From Terfezia claveryi (lineage: Eukaryota > Ascomycota > Pezizomycetes > Pezizales > Pezizaceae), in assembly GCA_015179025.1 (NCBI GenBank), contig WHUX01000116.1:105283-169282 (forward strand): 64,000 nucleotides of DNA, given 5' to 3'. A program made the position numbers and the translations under genes. Below the pieces are notes generated by a model. That model was not told the DNA's origin and made no database searches. It saw only the letters and a program-made list of their open reading frames with translations. Shown in pieces: positions 10,717 through 20,907 of the stretch (positions are counted from its first letter, which is position 1; the number at the start of each line of letters is the position of its first letter).

Positions 10717-13064
10717 ATGTCACTAGCTGTCAATACCGCGGAGACTAGTGATGCCAACGACATTCTTATTGCCAGCTGGTCTCTTGGAGACCCAGCATCC
10801 AGCAACCGTGCTGAGTCCATCATACACTTGCAATATCAGAATGAAGGCGATAATCACGAAGCCATCTTCGTGGATGACCGTAAAGTTGTTGAACCACTTG
10901 ATATCAGACCTGGTGGAAAATACCGCAGTAAGTCCCAGTGTTAACATTCATTCGGTGCCTGTGCAATATACATATACTAATCTTGAATTGTCGGGCAATT
11001 CAGATATTATCAAACTGTTCATGCGATATGAAGGCAACACTACAGCTGAAGCCATGGGCACGGGTTGGCTTATTGCTCCCGATGTGCTAGTGACTGCCGG
11101 CCATTGCGTTTTTGATTGGTCTTTCCCTCTTAATAAAGCAGTATCAATTGGGGCTTATATGGGCTACAATGGAAAGGCCTCCATCGGTTCACCGAATGTC
11201 ATTACTCGATATGCTACTCAAGTCGCGACCACTGTCAGGTGGCTCACTGCCAAGGAGACCAAACCCGGGGACTTTGCTGTGTTGAAGCTCAACAAGCCCT
11301 TCGACCTACGTGTTCCACCCGTCAACTTTAAGCCTACACCTATGAAAGGTGCCGGAGTCCTTGGAGTCGTCGGGTATCCTGGTGACAAGTCCTTTGGTGG
11401 AGAGCAGGGTGCACAAATGTATGAGATGTTTCTTCCAACGCACTATGACCGCAATCACTCCGAAAACCATATGTTGGATTATTTAGTTTCAACCTTCGCT
11501 GGTAAGTTTGTATCAAGCTCAACTTTGAGAAAGCAAGAATCGCTGACACTTATATTTGTTCATTACAGGTCAATCAGGGTCTCCAGTTTTGTTGGAAGAA
11601 CATGGCAAATACACCTCCATCGGCGTTCATACTTATGGTGGGAGAACCATCAATTCTGCAACAGTGCTTGGTAACGACAACCATATCACGACCTATCGTG
11701 CTTTCTGTGTGCAAGAGATGTGGAAACAGGACCACTACAAAGCGACTAGAGTGCCCGCTGGAGTGCCGGCGGGTGTCAGCGTGTATCGCATCCCAATGCA
11801 AGAGATTGAGATCGGGCAGCAGAGCACTGAGAGCTTTTTGGATGTTTTCAAGGATGTTCTGAAGGTAGTCCTACCAGTTGCAAGTACGGTGGTCTCAGTA
11901 GGCGCTCCCTTGTTAGGCCCCGTCGGCGCAGTTGTTGCCCCATTGGCAGGGGTTGCCCTCCAGGCCGCCTCAAAGCTCACAGAATCGGCATTTGAGAACG
12001 CCACTGAGAGCCACATACGTTCCGCACTCGACAGCGACGGAGCTGTACATCGGGCTATTTTGTGTGAAGCAGCAATCCATGCCCTTGGCAGACTAGACGA
12101 CGAGACACTTCATAATTCTGGTGCCCTAGCGACAATGTCCCAGGTATATGCGGCTCATGCAGATCGAGTCAAGAGACTCACACCACATCTGTCTAAGGCT
12201 CTTTTGGAACCAAGTTTACGCATCGCCATGGATCAAGTCCGTCTTGCACACAACCCCACTCTTACCCCATCCTCTCAATTCAAGAAAAGGGCACCCATTC
12301 CTGGAGCAGAGAGTTTCCTAGCCGGTACGGAATCCGAATTAGCAGCTGATTCCAATGGTACTACCTTTGTTCGTGATATGATCACTGGTGATTCTGAGGT
12401 TGTCAATGAATCTTTCATTGGTACTATGTTTGATGTACTGAAAAAGGGCGCAATTTTTGCTACTCCACTTGTTACAGCTCTTGCCCGCACGGGACTTGAC
12501 AAGCTTGATCAGGCGGTCGCAGCAAAGAACCCAAGAACCGAATCTGGCTTCGTCGAAAATCCCCAGAGTGTCCTCGATATGCTCCCTAAACGTGCCTTGG
12601 TTGGTGAAGCTGCACTTCATGCAGTCATGAAGCTACCAAAGGAGTATCTTCTTGCCCGTTATGCAAAACCGGGATCCGATGTCGAGACAGAATCCCTTAA
12701 GGATGTCATGAATTCCGTGAGCCAAAAGATCGCACCTCGAGTTTTTGCAGCTGCGCCTGTAGTTTACAAGGCTGTTACACCCATCATCAAGGACCTCATG
12801 AAGCAGAATGTGGGAAGCGGGGGCAAGATCTCAATTAAGACCCGTGCCGTTGTGGATTCTTGTACGGTTCTCCAGGGGGGCAGCCCATTGGGCAATGGCA
12901 CACCCTCCAGCACCGGAAAACAACTGGCATCCAAACAAAAATCTCTTACCCCACTCAATGGTTCCGTGAAACACGTCGTCGGCAAGGGTATGGTCATGGT
13001 TAGTGAGAAATTTGGGAACGGCAATTACGCGGCTGCTGGTGATGAGGACGATGAGGAGGACTAA
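10717..13064 (+). CDS. trypsin-like serine protease fused to repeated helical domain (734 aa, 3 exons)
   Basis: Exons are 10,717-10,927, 11,004-11,501 and 11,569-13,064, joining in frame to 734 codons plus stop. Residues 70-290 form a chymotrypsin-fold (S1/V8-like) domain: GTGWLIAPDVLVTAGHC carries His104, GDFAVLKL carries Asp160, and GQSGSP carries Ser239, so the triad is complete. There is no signal peptide; the first 70 residues (SLAVNTAETSD.., IIHLQYQNEG) look like a small cytosolic N-terminal domain. Residues 320-650 are predominantly helical, with Ala/Val/Pro-rich hydrophobic stretches (LPVASTVVSVGAPLLGPVGA at 338-357) and an internal repeat: ESFLDVFKDVL and RAILCEAAIHALGRL recur as ESFIGTMFDVL and RALVGEAALHAVMKL, with a third ESLKDVMNSV start. 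The C-terminus is acidic (DEDDEED). I do not know the helical domain. A protease-released membrane-active or self-assembling module is only speculation. The gene appears intact amid repeats. Confidence 0.88.
10928..11003 (+). other. intron 1 of protease gene
   Basis: The donor is GTAAGTCCC, a TACTAATC branch-like site lies near the 3' end, and the acceptor is AATTCAG. The 76-bp intron splits a codon after its first base and restores the frame from exon 1 to exon 2. Confidence 0.8.
11502..11568 (+). other. intron 2 of protease gene
   Basis: The donor is GTAAGTTTG, the branch site GCTGACAC and the acceptor CATTACAG. Splicing recreates the Gly of the GQSGSP catalytic serine motif, which supports the exact junction. 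Confidence 0.88.
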
Positions 13065-13700
13065 TTCTTCTCATGTATCCATGTTCCCCGAGTAGGGAAC
13101 TTAATTAAGGACATATCGGCGGTGGGTATTTTGGTTTGATTTTCCGTTTGTATCTTCCTAACGAGTGCGAGTTGCAACAGATGATACTGGGCGATGGATC
13201 TTGACACACCTGTTTTGATGAAAAAAAAAAAATGAAAAAAAAAAAAACCCTACCGCTGCCCTTGTTTGTTTTTGCGAACTTCGCTCATTTATTGTTTTTA
13301 AGTTTTTAGTAAGCTAGGATAGTATATATTTCTTATATATGTTGATTAGAATATCAATATCAAATTCTCATCCAGGCGATTAATTATTATGCACGGTTGC
13401 GAATCTTGTGTCAGTGCACATATGAATCATAAGGATATAATCGACATAAAATTAGGGCCCGGTCAAGTAAAGCAGGAGCTCAGGGGATTGACGGAATTTA
13501 ACGGAGAGGTATCCCTGCGTTGAAACACTCAAATTGCGGCTACGAAGGCAAATGCTTGTGTTCTGGCCTTCGAGGCATGTGTAAGCTGACTATGCCTCCC
13601 AATAGTACAAGAAAAGAGCTTTTATGAATTGAGATTGTCTAGGCCTGGACACGAGCCGAGCCCGAGCGAGAGAAAGCTCGAGTCCCAAAATACATGGTAA
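13065..13700. other. 3' flank of protease gene, no gene seen
   Basis: This stretch contains two A-tracts around 13,220-13,246 and AT-rich sequence without a supported ORF. A polyadenylation signal is plausible but not distinct. Confidence 0.4.
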
Positions 13701-14370
13701 AAGCTCGGACCCTGAGCTCCCTGTAAAGGAAACTGAAAAAGGCCTCCGTGGCCTCAAAAACCCCTCTACGAGGGTCTGATCGAGACTACAAAAACCTCCT
13801 CTCCCTTTTTCTTCCATTCTGGCTTGGCCAATTCCGCCCATCTGGACTTGTTTCTCCAGAAGGCTAGGTCTTGGCTCATGTGAACCATAAGCACTCAAAC
13901 GGGATATGCTGTACGTCCTCTAGGAGGTGTCCGCATTCCCATATCGTGTTGTCTGTTTGCCGATGCGGCGCAGCCAGCTCTTCTGTGGCCCTCGTTTATG
14001 TATCTCGCGTCCCGGCAGCTTATCTTGCCTTGTCCCTGAATCCACTCGGGTGGCTGCTCATGGTCCTCCTAATGGGACAGCATAGGAGTAACAAGTATTT
14101 TTTTTTTTTTAAAAAAAAAAGAGAAAAAGAATTCTGTGGACCTGGATCGACCCAAGTGTAAGCCAAGAGTGCCCTCCGTCCACATTCACATTCTCCACAT
14201 GCTGAAACCTTTTTCGTTCCTGGCACTCTTCCGGAAGGCTTTAGAGGCCTCTCTCCGGTGTTCGGAAACAGGGACGAGTTGGGCGACATCAGAGTCGGGC
14301 GTGATGGCATGGACAACTAGGGGCGAGGTAGACCAGTCAGTAGTATCGATAGGTATATTCGTTAACAACT
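13700..14370 (-). pseudogene. decayed Tad1-like LINE ORF2 C-terminus
   Basis: On the minus strand, CECGRRALLAYTWVDPGPQ matches the conserved LINE segment WNRHALSAYTWLRTNRGPQ seen intact at 39.7 kb. The expected 'HHIGKAES..CGHPTE' region continues in decayed form beyond an insertion, and a 'RRPFSVSF' segment corresponds to the 'EAFFxLLYREL' end. Stops and frameshifts show it is dead. It is interrupted by the LINE tail at 13,989-14,131. Confidence 0.55.
13989..14131 (+). mobile_element. 143-bp LINE 3'-tail insertion in older LINE
   Basis: The sequence CTGAATCCACTCGGGTGGCT, then a GGGACAGCATAGGAGTA block and an A-rich tail, matches the 3' UTR end of the LINE at about 40,310-40,372. It is flanked by TTCTGTGG at 13,981-13,988 and 14,132-14,139, which looks like a target-site duplication. 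It lies in the opposite orientation to the older LINE copy that it splits. Confidence 0.6.
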
Positions 14371-14464
14371 AAAGTCAATCAGTTATTTCTTCGATGCCTT
14401 AATCAGACTCAGGCTTTCCTTCAACGAAAACAAGATCAGAGTGTAAACTTCGCTCCTTGGATTT

Positions 14465-14765
14465 GGCTTCCCCTATATCTCATTCCGCTACCTCCGAGAA
14501 TTCCAGTATGGATAATATGTTGGATACTATTGTTCTGCAGAGGCCTACTTGATTTGCTCTTATATTTACCTTTGGGGTGTCTTTTATTTTATTTTAATTT
14601 TCTCTAGTTGCATTATTTTTAGGGTTATTATTTTATTTGGATTTTTGCCGGTCGCCTTCTTTATATATATTTTTTATGGCCTTCTATTTTTTTGGTTAAT
14701 ATTTTTAGTTTTTCTGCTGGTGTGGTTGCAATTTCACTCGTATATGGATTTGCTTATTTGTTGGT
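14465..14765 (+). repeat. T-rich dispersed repeat, copy 1
   Basis: This shares a long series of words with 16,553-16,870, such as TCATTCCGC, GATTCCAGTATG-like, CTGCAGAGGCCT, GGTTATTATTTTATTT and GCTGGTGTGGT. The two copies lie in the same orientation about 2.1 kb apart. They do not have clear TG..CA ends, so they are not called LTRs. Confidence 0.6.
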
Positions 14766-14890
14766 GCTGTGGTAGGCACATGACCGCTAACTGGTACTAT
14801 ACTACTTAAGCTGCACATATAAGTACTACTACAGTAGTTGTTACTATAGTTAGTTAGACTTGCCTTAGCCAGTGTACTGTGAACTCCTTT

Positions 14891-15711
14891 AAGCAACCCC
14901 GTTGTAAGAAACCCCTCGATATAAGAAAGTACTCTGGTCCCACCAGAATTTGTATGGGAAATTTAGAAACCCTCGGTACCAGCAGGTTTCTTAAGTACAT
15001 AGGTATATGGTAAAACATATAAAACTGAGAGTTTCTTATCTGGAAGTGGGGGTAAGTTGAGCCGCAGACCTTACGGCGACAGTTACAACCACATCTTGTC
15101 AATTGTTTTTCCACCAGTTTACACCCAATTCTAGTGTTTGCGAGCGTCTACACCAGACCTATCCTGATAAATAATTATCTAATTCCTGTACCGCTCTATA
15201 ATGCTGCCTAAAGAGACCAAAACCCAACAGGAATGGAGTCAGAAAGAACGAGATGATATTTGCAATCAACGTGAACTACATCCAGGTCAAAGCTATCAGG
15301 ATATAAAACTGTGGCTCAATACCACATATGCACCAAAGACGATCAGTAAATTGCAAATAAGCAAGGTCCTTAGTCCAAAGCGGCCACAAGCACACCTACG
15401 CAGTTACTTACGCAGTTACAGCACATAGAATTCAACCAATTGCAGCACGGGTTTGAAGTGCGAAATACGGCTCGTCCCCCTCCAAGGAGGCTCGTGCCCA
15501 GGCCTACCTTGGAAATATGATTTAACTGAAAATATACAGAAAGGAGGTCAACTAGAGGCTCTTCTATATAGAGAAAAGCGGGAAATAGAGGCATGGCTCG
15601 TAACACGCAATATTCGCGACCTGTTTTAGGGTATATCAATTTCCTTGTCGATATAAGAAACCTCTCGTTATAAGAAACCCTCGTTCCGTCTGGGGTTGCT
15701 TATAACCCGAA
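14891..15711 (+). mobile_element. non-autonomous pogo-like element
   Basis: The left end AAGCAACCCCGTTGTAAGAA and the right end, whose inverse begins AAGCAACCCCAGACGGAACG, share the AAGCAACCCC terminus. Both have subterminal TCGATATAAG/TCGTTATAAG words typical of pogo/Tigger TIRs. Inside is a CENP-B-type HTH fragment (15,201-15,428), and no DDE core remains. A second TCTTATATCG box lies inside each end. Confidence 0.55.
15201..15428 (+). pseudogene. CENP-B/psq-type HTH fragment of pogo transposase
   Basis: The 75-codon frame begins MLPKETKTQQEWSQKERDD and continues GQSYQDIKLWLNTTYAPKTI, then SKLQISKVLS. This is the usual N-terminal HTH of pogo-family transposases, in which the kinase-like spacing 'LSYxDIxxWLxxxY..ISKSTVSKIL' is recognisable. 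The frame then stops, and the catalytic domain expected in a complete transposase is missing. It would have bound element ends, but it is not functional as a transposase. Confidence 0.55.
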
Positions 15712-17090
15712 TAGAACATTTTGTGATATTTGTGGATGCGACTGTGAATTAGCCTGAGATTGGTAAATGGGACGGTGATTACTTGGTGTACCAAACTGCC
15801 AGATTGGCCAATTTAACAAATTGGCGTATTGGTCACAACAAGTTCCAACCAGACTAGCGATGGTTGCTAAATCAGAGTGACCACATGTCGTGAGGCGACG
15901 AAAGTCTGTCTGGAGTCCATCATCTGTTCAGAAATAGAATTTATTTCAACACTATGAACATATCTTTTTTTCCCTCCCCACATATGTACATTTGGAAATA
16001 GGTGTGAGCTGGCTGCACTGTGATGATATTTCAGCCTGCTACATATGCAATATTCGCCCTTCCCTAATGTTCAAACCCGCTATTTATACAATATCAGCCC
16101 GTTCCCCAGCTTTGCAACAACCTCGCCATATGGCCACTTTACTTTTTCATGTCCACAACACCCATGTTTACCCTGAACTCGCCAATACGGAGGTCTTGTT
16201 TTCCTTATTCTACATTTACTCATCTATCAGTATGATGTTAATCCTTGTATCACAGGGCCTATATAAGTGTACGTACATATGTATGTAGAAAAAAATAAGG
16301 AGAAAATTAAAAAAAGGGGGGAGGATAGGGGAATTCCGCACCTCCGTGTACATATATATATCCGGTTTTGCTACGTTTCTATAAATTAAGCAAGCCTCCA
16401 TAACAAGATTTATCTACTTTGGATGAGCCTACTCATGTCTATACCCACTACTGTTCACGATGACTGCGTTCCTTACATGGGCGCAGTCCCACTTCATTCG
16501 CAGTATGACGAGTACCTCGTCTTCTTATCCTTCCCGATTAAAAATATATGTTCCACCCTCTCCTCTATACCTCATTCCGCCACCTCAGAGGATTCCAGTA
16601 TGTATAATATGTCGGATTCTATTGTCCTGCAGAGGCCTGCTTAATTTGCTCTAGTTGTATTTATCTTTGGGTTTTTTCTTTAAAAAAAGATTTACTCTCG
16701 TCGCGTCGCATTATATTTTGGGTTATTATTTTATTTTTTTTAGTTTTGCCTGTCACATTTTATATTTTTTTTTTGGCATTTCAATATTTTTTTGGTTAAT
16801 ATTATTGGTTTGTTTGCTGGTGTGGTAATAATTTTCACTCGTACTTTGGGTTTCTTGATTATTGTTTCGCATGCAACGTATACGGTACTTATGTGCAGTC
16901 TTCATGATGAGCCACCCGGAAAGCCGGGTACATACCTCGACAAGATAGACATGGTATTGATCACCGACAAATCTATTGTCTCGTTGTGCGAAAATCATTC
17001 TAACCTTCATGCTTTTAAACTGCATATGACTAGTAAGCTATATGGCTGTCTATAGGGTAGTGATATCAACTCATCCAATAACCCCATCTT
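15712..17090. other. gene-free stretch
   Basis: There is a TAGTCTGG-family terminus at 15,842-15,856 (GTTCCAACCAGACTA), the T-rich repeat copy 2, and short unsupported ORFs. A GAGCCACCCGGAAAGCCGGG hairpin near 16,907 resembles a LINE 3'-UTR word but lacks the following LINE sequence. Confidence 0.4.
16553..16870 (+). repeat. T-rich dispersed repeat, copy 2
   Basis: This is the second copy of the repeat at 14,465-14,765, with an extra A-tract near 16,680. No coding content is supported in either copy. Confidence 0.6.
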
Positions 17091-17302
17091 TTCACACACC
17101 CGCATGCTCTGTACCCGCAGCTTGATTGAAAACGCTGCCACCTTCTCCTCCCGTACTCTCCAATCTTTCCAACTGCCGCACTAGCCCCTCCAAACATTTC
17201 CTAATCCCCATAAACCCATCCCAATTCCCTACCCCAATGGTCACCTCCTCTGCTGTCACGGTCCCTCCGTACTCTGCCCCACCATTCTCCTCATTGTCCT
17301 CC

Positions 17303-19168
17303 TCATCGTCCTCGCCCACCCGCACCATCCTTTCCATCTCCGACGGCAAATAACATAGGTATCCCAGTCCCCCTCAACCCCCATAGCTCCTCCCTCCACT
17401 TCCTAGCGGCTCTTTTAAACTTGTCCCACGCGATGCCAGGCTTAAACCTCCCTAACAACTGCTCGAAGGCTGATTTCATTGAAACTATGTTCATCATTTT
17501 GTGAGCGGCGACTACGTTAGGATCGAGGGAGAACCAGGGCTTAAGGGGGTCGGTGGGGTCCCGCATTGGCCTTATAGCTCTGGGATTGGGGTGTGACAGG
17601 TTGCTATCGGTTGTTTTTTCCGCTTCATTGGGAGGAGGAGCACAGGGGTAGATAAATAGCCAAAGAAGAACGTAGAGGAGGGACTCGAGATCATGTCTGT
17701 AGCGGTGGGGCTCTGAGGCTGAAAGGATCCGTATTGCGATAAACGGGTATGTCCCTGCCCTCTCCAGCACTAGCGGTGTGCTGGGTCTTGCACGATCGGG
17801 TGAAATGTCGACAGCATAGTCCAAATCAATCAAGCATCCATAGAGTGATGTATCTTTTGTAAATACACACCTCCCAGATTCAGATCCTTCCATTGTACTT
17901 CTCACCACTGTCGGCTCCTGCAAAGCAATGATATTATTTATAGACAGATCTCTATGCAAAATCCTGCCCGTGAAGAATAAATCCGCATGGATCACTACCG
18001 CTGCGAGTAGCGCCCTTGCTACCTCCAGCGGGGTAAGAGTAGGGTCGAATATTGTTTTTCCAAACGTACCCAGAACAAGCTGGGTATAATAGCGATTATG
18101 CCCTTGTGGAGTTGTAAGCCGGAAGCGGACATCTTGGCTAATGTCTTCGTATTCAGCGTGGAATAGGATGGGGGAGACGCTTCGAACGCCACGAGAACTA
18201 GCAAGGAGATACATCGCTGCTTCAGAGACACGCTGTGTACTACGCCATGCATATTTGACTGCGACGAGGGGCTCGGTCTGAGGCCTGCCAGTGGGGACGG
18301 TTAAGTTTGTACTCAAAAGAAGGCCTTGCCAGACGCAGGTACCTCGGGAGACAATTCCAGGGGACGAGAATATCTGGCGTAGGATTAGGATTGATTCACC
18401 AGTGGGAAGGTGAACGGTAAGATTTGTCACGTTGCCTAGGGGGTAATTACTCTCACCCGAAGCATGAGGGTGGGGTGAGTCCCAGGAAATAGATTTTGTG
18501 TGAAACCCCATTATCCCCGGGGCCATCCTGCAAACCGCCAGTAAACTCCTTACCAACAACTTAAGGCCCTTCCCCCTGTCATAAATGATCTTCGTCGACC
18601 CGACTGCCCCCCCCCCCCGGTCAAACCTCCAGAATTCACATTCTGGGCCAGTATTGGATGTTATTATGCCGAGCACCGCACAGCGAAAGGGCTGCGTCAT
18701 GAAGACCTGCTCAGCATATTGGGCAAGTTTGATGCGGAGGGACTGTCGGGTTGGGGATTTACCGGAGGCGTGTTCACCGACGAGGAGTACGGACGACCAG
18801 CCAATAGGGTGGTTGAGTGAGGCAAGGATGAAGCCAGGGCGGACTCTTGATTCGCAGAAGGCACGGAGGAGGGTGTTGCTATTATCTAGCCAGGTGGGAT
18901 AGGTTGACCTTATTTTTTGGCTGGTGTCGGTTGGGTAATTCTCGGCCCCAGCCTGCACCACACCATTCGCCACGTCACAAAACGTCACATCACTATACCC
19001 CGGCACCAAGCACTTCCAATCGCTCTCCTGCGAATCCCAAACAACGTCAACTCTCTCTGCCGCGAGGCGGTTTAAGATCAGGTCTGCAGCCTCCTCATCC
19101 GGTGCCCACTTGTCCCCCAAGAGAAACCTGTCTAGAAAGTCCCCATCCGTGACCCAATGACCATCCAA
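17303..19168 (-). CDS. FunK1-type fungal protein kinase
   Basis: This encodes a fungal-specific protein kinase, presumably intracellular, with unknown substrates. The C-terminal half holds the kinase-like core: ILHRDLSINNII (catalytic loop, around residue 405 counted from 19,168), GCLIDLDYA (DFG-equivalent) near 445, RAGTYPFIAIRIL and YRHDLESLLYVLLW. All are diagnostic of the FunK1 family. The N-terminal half (about 300 residues) is variable, as in relatives. No ATG starts this frame: the codon at 19,168 is TTG, and the frame stays open upstream to at least about 19,320 (..SNAEKRRRLASDICSLLTDAL..). The real start is therefore further upstream, across an unseen intron, or lost. The end is also uncertain, because a different frame continues from 17,349 to 17,092 with an acidic tail (GEDDEEDNEENG). 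Confidence 0.8.
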   Translation of the reverse strand: MDGHWVTDGDFLDRFLLGDKWAPDEEAADLILNRLAAERVDVVWDSQESDWKCLVPGYSDVTFCDVANGVVQAGAENYPTDTSQKIRSTYPTWLDNSNTLLRAFCESRVRPGFILASLNHPIGWSSVLLVGEHASGKSPTRQSLRIKLAQYAEQVFMTQPFRCAVLGIITSNTGPECEFWRFDRGGGAVGSTKIIYDRGKGLKLLVRSLLAVCRMAPGIMGFHTKSISWDSPHPHASGESNYPLGNVTNLTVHLPTGESILILRQIFSSPGIVSRGTCVWQGLLLSTNLTVPTGRPQTEPLVAVKYAWRSTQRVSEAAMYLLASSRGVRSVSPILFHAEYEDISQDVRFRLTTPQGHNRYYTQLVLGTFGKTIFDPTLTPLEVARALLAAVVIHADLFFTGRILHRDLSINNIIALQEPTVVRSTMEGSESGRCVFTKDTSLYGCLIDLDYAVDISPDRARPSTPLVLERAGTYPFIAIRILSASEPHRYRHDLESLLYVLLWLFIYPCAPPPNEAEKTTDSNLSHPNPRAIRPMRDPTDPLKPWFSLDPNVVAAHKMMNIVSMKSAFEQLLGRFKPGIAWDKFKRAARKWREELWGLRGTGIPMLFAVGDGKDGAGGRGR

Positions 19169-19950
19169 CGCATCCGTAAGAAGCGAGCAAATATCGCTGG
19201 CAAGGCGTCGGCGTTTCTCAGCATTGCTGGATTTGTAGACTTCGTCGGAGCCTGGAGTGGGGGGAGCTGGGGAGTTGGCCCTCGAGAGGCAAAGCGCAAG
19301 CTTTACGCTTGATGGGAGTGTAATAACAGGGAGTAGTGGGGGGTAGGGTGTTGGAGCGACGGCGGGGAGGTGGAGTCAATTTGTGTTGGGTCAAGGGATT
19401 AGATGCAGTGTGGGTAGTGCTTTGGGGGGGCACTTGACACTATGTCAGCTCAGGACACGCCTATTGGAGAGGAGAGACTCACTTTGGATTAAATAAATTC
19501 TGGAATTATTGCTTGTTGCCTTGGGGGTAGATTGACTGGGAAATTCATTCTGTAAAAACTAATGTGTTGTGGTAGAAGTAAACGCCCTGTCTACAGGTCG
19601 TGTGCTGGGTCCCTAGTTGCTGCCAAGACGTAGGGCGGCCGGTGAGAGTATTTCCCACAACATCTAGCAAGGGTAACAAAAGATACGGGAATATCTGTTA
19701 GGCAGCGGAAGTGGTATTAGCGAGGCAGCGCGGGGTGTGAAGGGTGCAGTGCGGATCTGAAGCAATATGTCTACTATAGCGGATTCTACAGTAATACGCG
19801 GAGTGGACAGTAGAGCACAGAGTTGCACTTAGGGTAATAGTATACGATGTGGGTGAAGACTTGCTTCATTGTTAACGCAAATACAAGTGTCCGGAGCGTT
19901 TGTCTATATCCATGGAAGATTCAGGGTAAGACAATGTGACAGGGATATAT

Positions 19951-20275
19951 ATACCTTAGAAATTGTCCGATAAGCCTACAGTCTTAATTAAACACAGTAT
20001 GAAGTGCCTTACTTTTTCTTTTTTTTTTTTGTCCACTTGTTTAAATTATTCTGATAATGCAATAACTTTGACTCGGTCTTTAAATTGCTTATTATTACAT
20101 ACGTCTAATAGTTGTAATCATAACAATACGTTCACCATTTGGAATCGCGAACCTTATACATGCTTGTTGGTGATACCCCTACAATGTCTTTTGCAACGGG
20201 GTTCTGCCACCGTCCTATTCGCGATTACTGTCTTAGGAAACAATATTACTATCTTATCGGACAATTTCTACGGTA
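19951..20275. mobile_element. ~325-bp MITE nested in the long-TIR element
   Basis: TACCTTAGAAATTGTCCGAT at the left and the inverse of ATCGGACAATTTCTACGGTA at the right form near-perfect TIRs of about 22 bp, with TA at the borders. The interior is T-rich and non-coding. The pattern is Tc1/mariner/pogo type. Confidence 0.6.
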
Positions 20276-20712
20276 TTATTCGGCCAATCAGAAGCAAGAA
20301 AATAGGGGGATTGCGGATAGCGGCTCCTGACAACCATATTTGCGATGTAAGGTTGCTTGCCGTACGGGTATTCTGGGTGTGTGCGCTTCAACACCGGGAA
20401 GAGGCGAATATTGGATAAATTGCGGGCTGAATATCAAGCTGGGGAAGGGACGAATATTAGGGGTTGTCAAATCCGAACCTGGTTCATACACAAGGTCTGA
20501 AATTGTCACAGCTTGGCACTTGGTAACCACTCTCATTGGCCAAATCAATGGTGGCGTAATTTCAGGTGAACCAGACATTTTGAAAGCGTCTGGTTTCTTG
20601 GTTTCTGGCCTAGGAACCTGGTTCACAAACATACACACCGCACATACACAACGCACAACACAACTACTTAGCACATGGCGAATACATCTACTGGAATACC
20701 CCCCGACCATGG

Positions 20713-20907
20713 ATGAGAGAGGAGGTTGAGCGCCTTATTGGCTGGATGGAGGAGAACCAGGAGCTATTGCAAGGAAAGGGTATTCATAAATATAGGCCTA
20801 TAGGACATCAATATCATGCCTACGAGCACTGGTATCATGGGAAATATACGGGTGTGCAGCAATGGTATCTCGTATTTCCAGAAGATCTTGAATATGCTCT
20901 GCGTTAG
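20713..20907 (+). pseudogene. Myb/SANT-like DNA-binding fragment
   Basis: The frame reads (RPW)MREEVERLIGWMEENQELL then QGKGIHKYRPIGHQYHAYEH. The Trp-rich start 'PWxxEEvexLIxWMEEN' resembles the first helix region of Myb/SANT-like domains found in fungal transposon-borne proteins. The rest of a 60-70 residue Myb repeat is not convincing, and the frame ends after 64 residues. It lies inside the 1.9-kb long-TIR element, so it may be a relic of that element's DNA-binding protein. Confidence 0.35.

Noticed and set aside
13218..13248. A-rich tracts downstream of the protease gene as a LINE poly-A tail
   Set aside because: No LINE sequence precedes them, and no target duplication was seen. They are simple low complexity.
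14465..16870. Paired T-rich direct repeats as LTRs of one element
   Set aside because: There are no TG..CA ends, no primer-binding or polypurine tract, and a pogo-like element instead of gag-pol between them.
16900..16925. GAGCCACCCGGAAAGCCGGG as a further LINE 3' end
   Set aside because: Only the hairpin word matches. The adjoining 3' UTR words (TTAATCTGCCA) are absent.
18585..19152. Plus-strand ORFs overlapping the FunK1 gene
   Set aside because: They are antisense shadows of the G+C-rich kinase frame.
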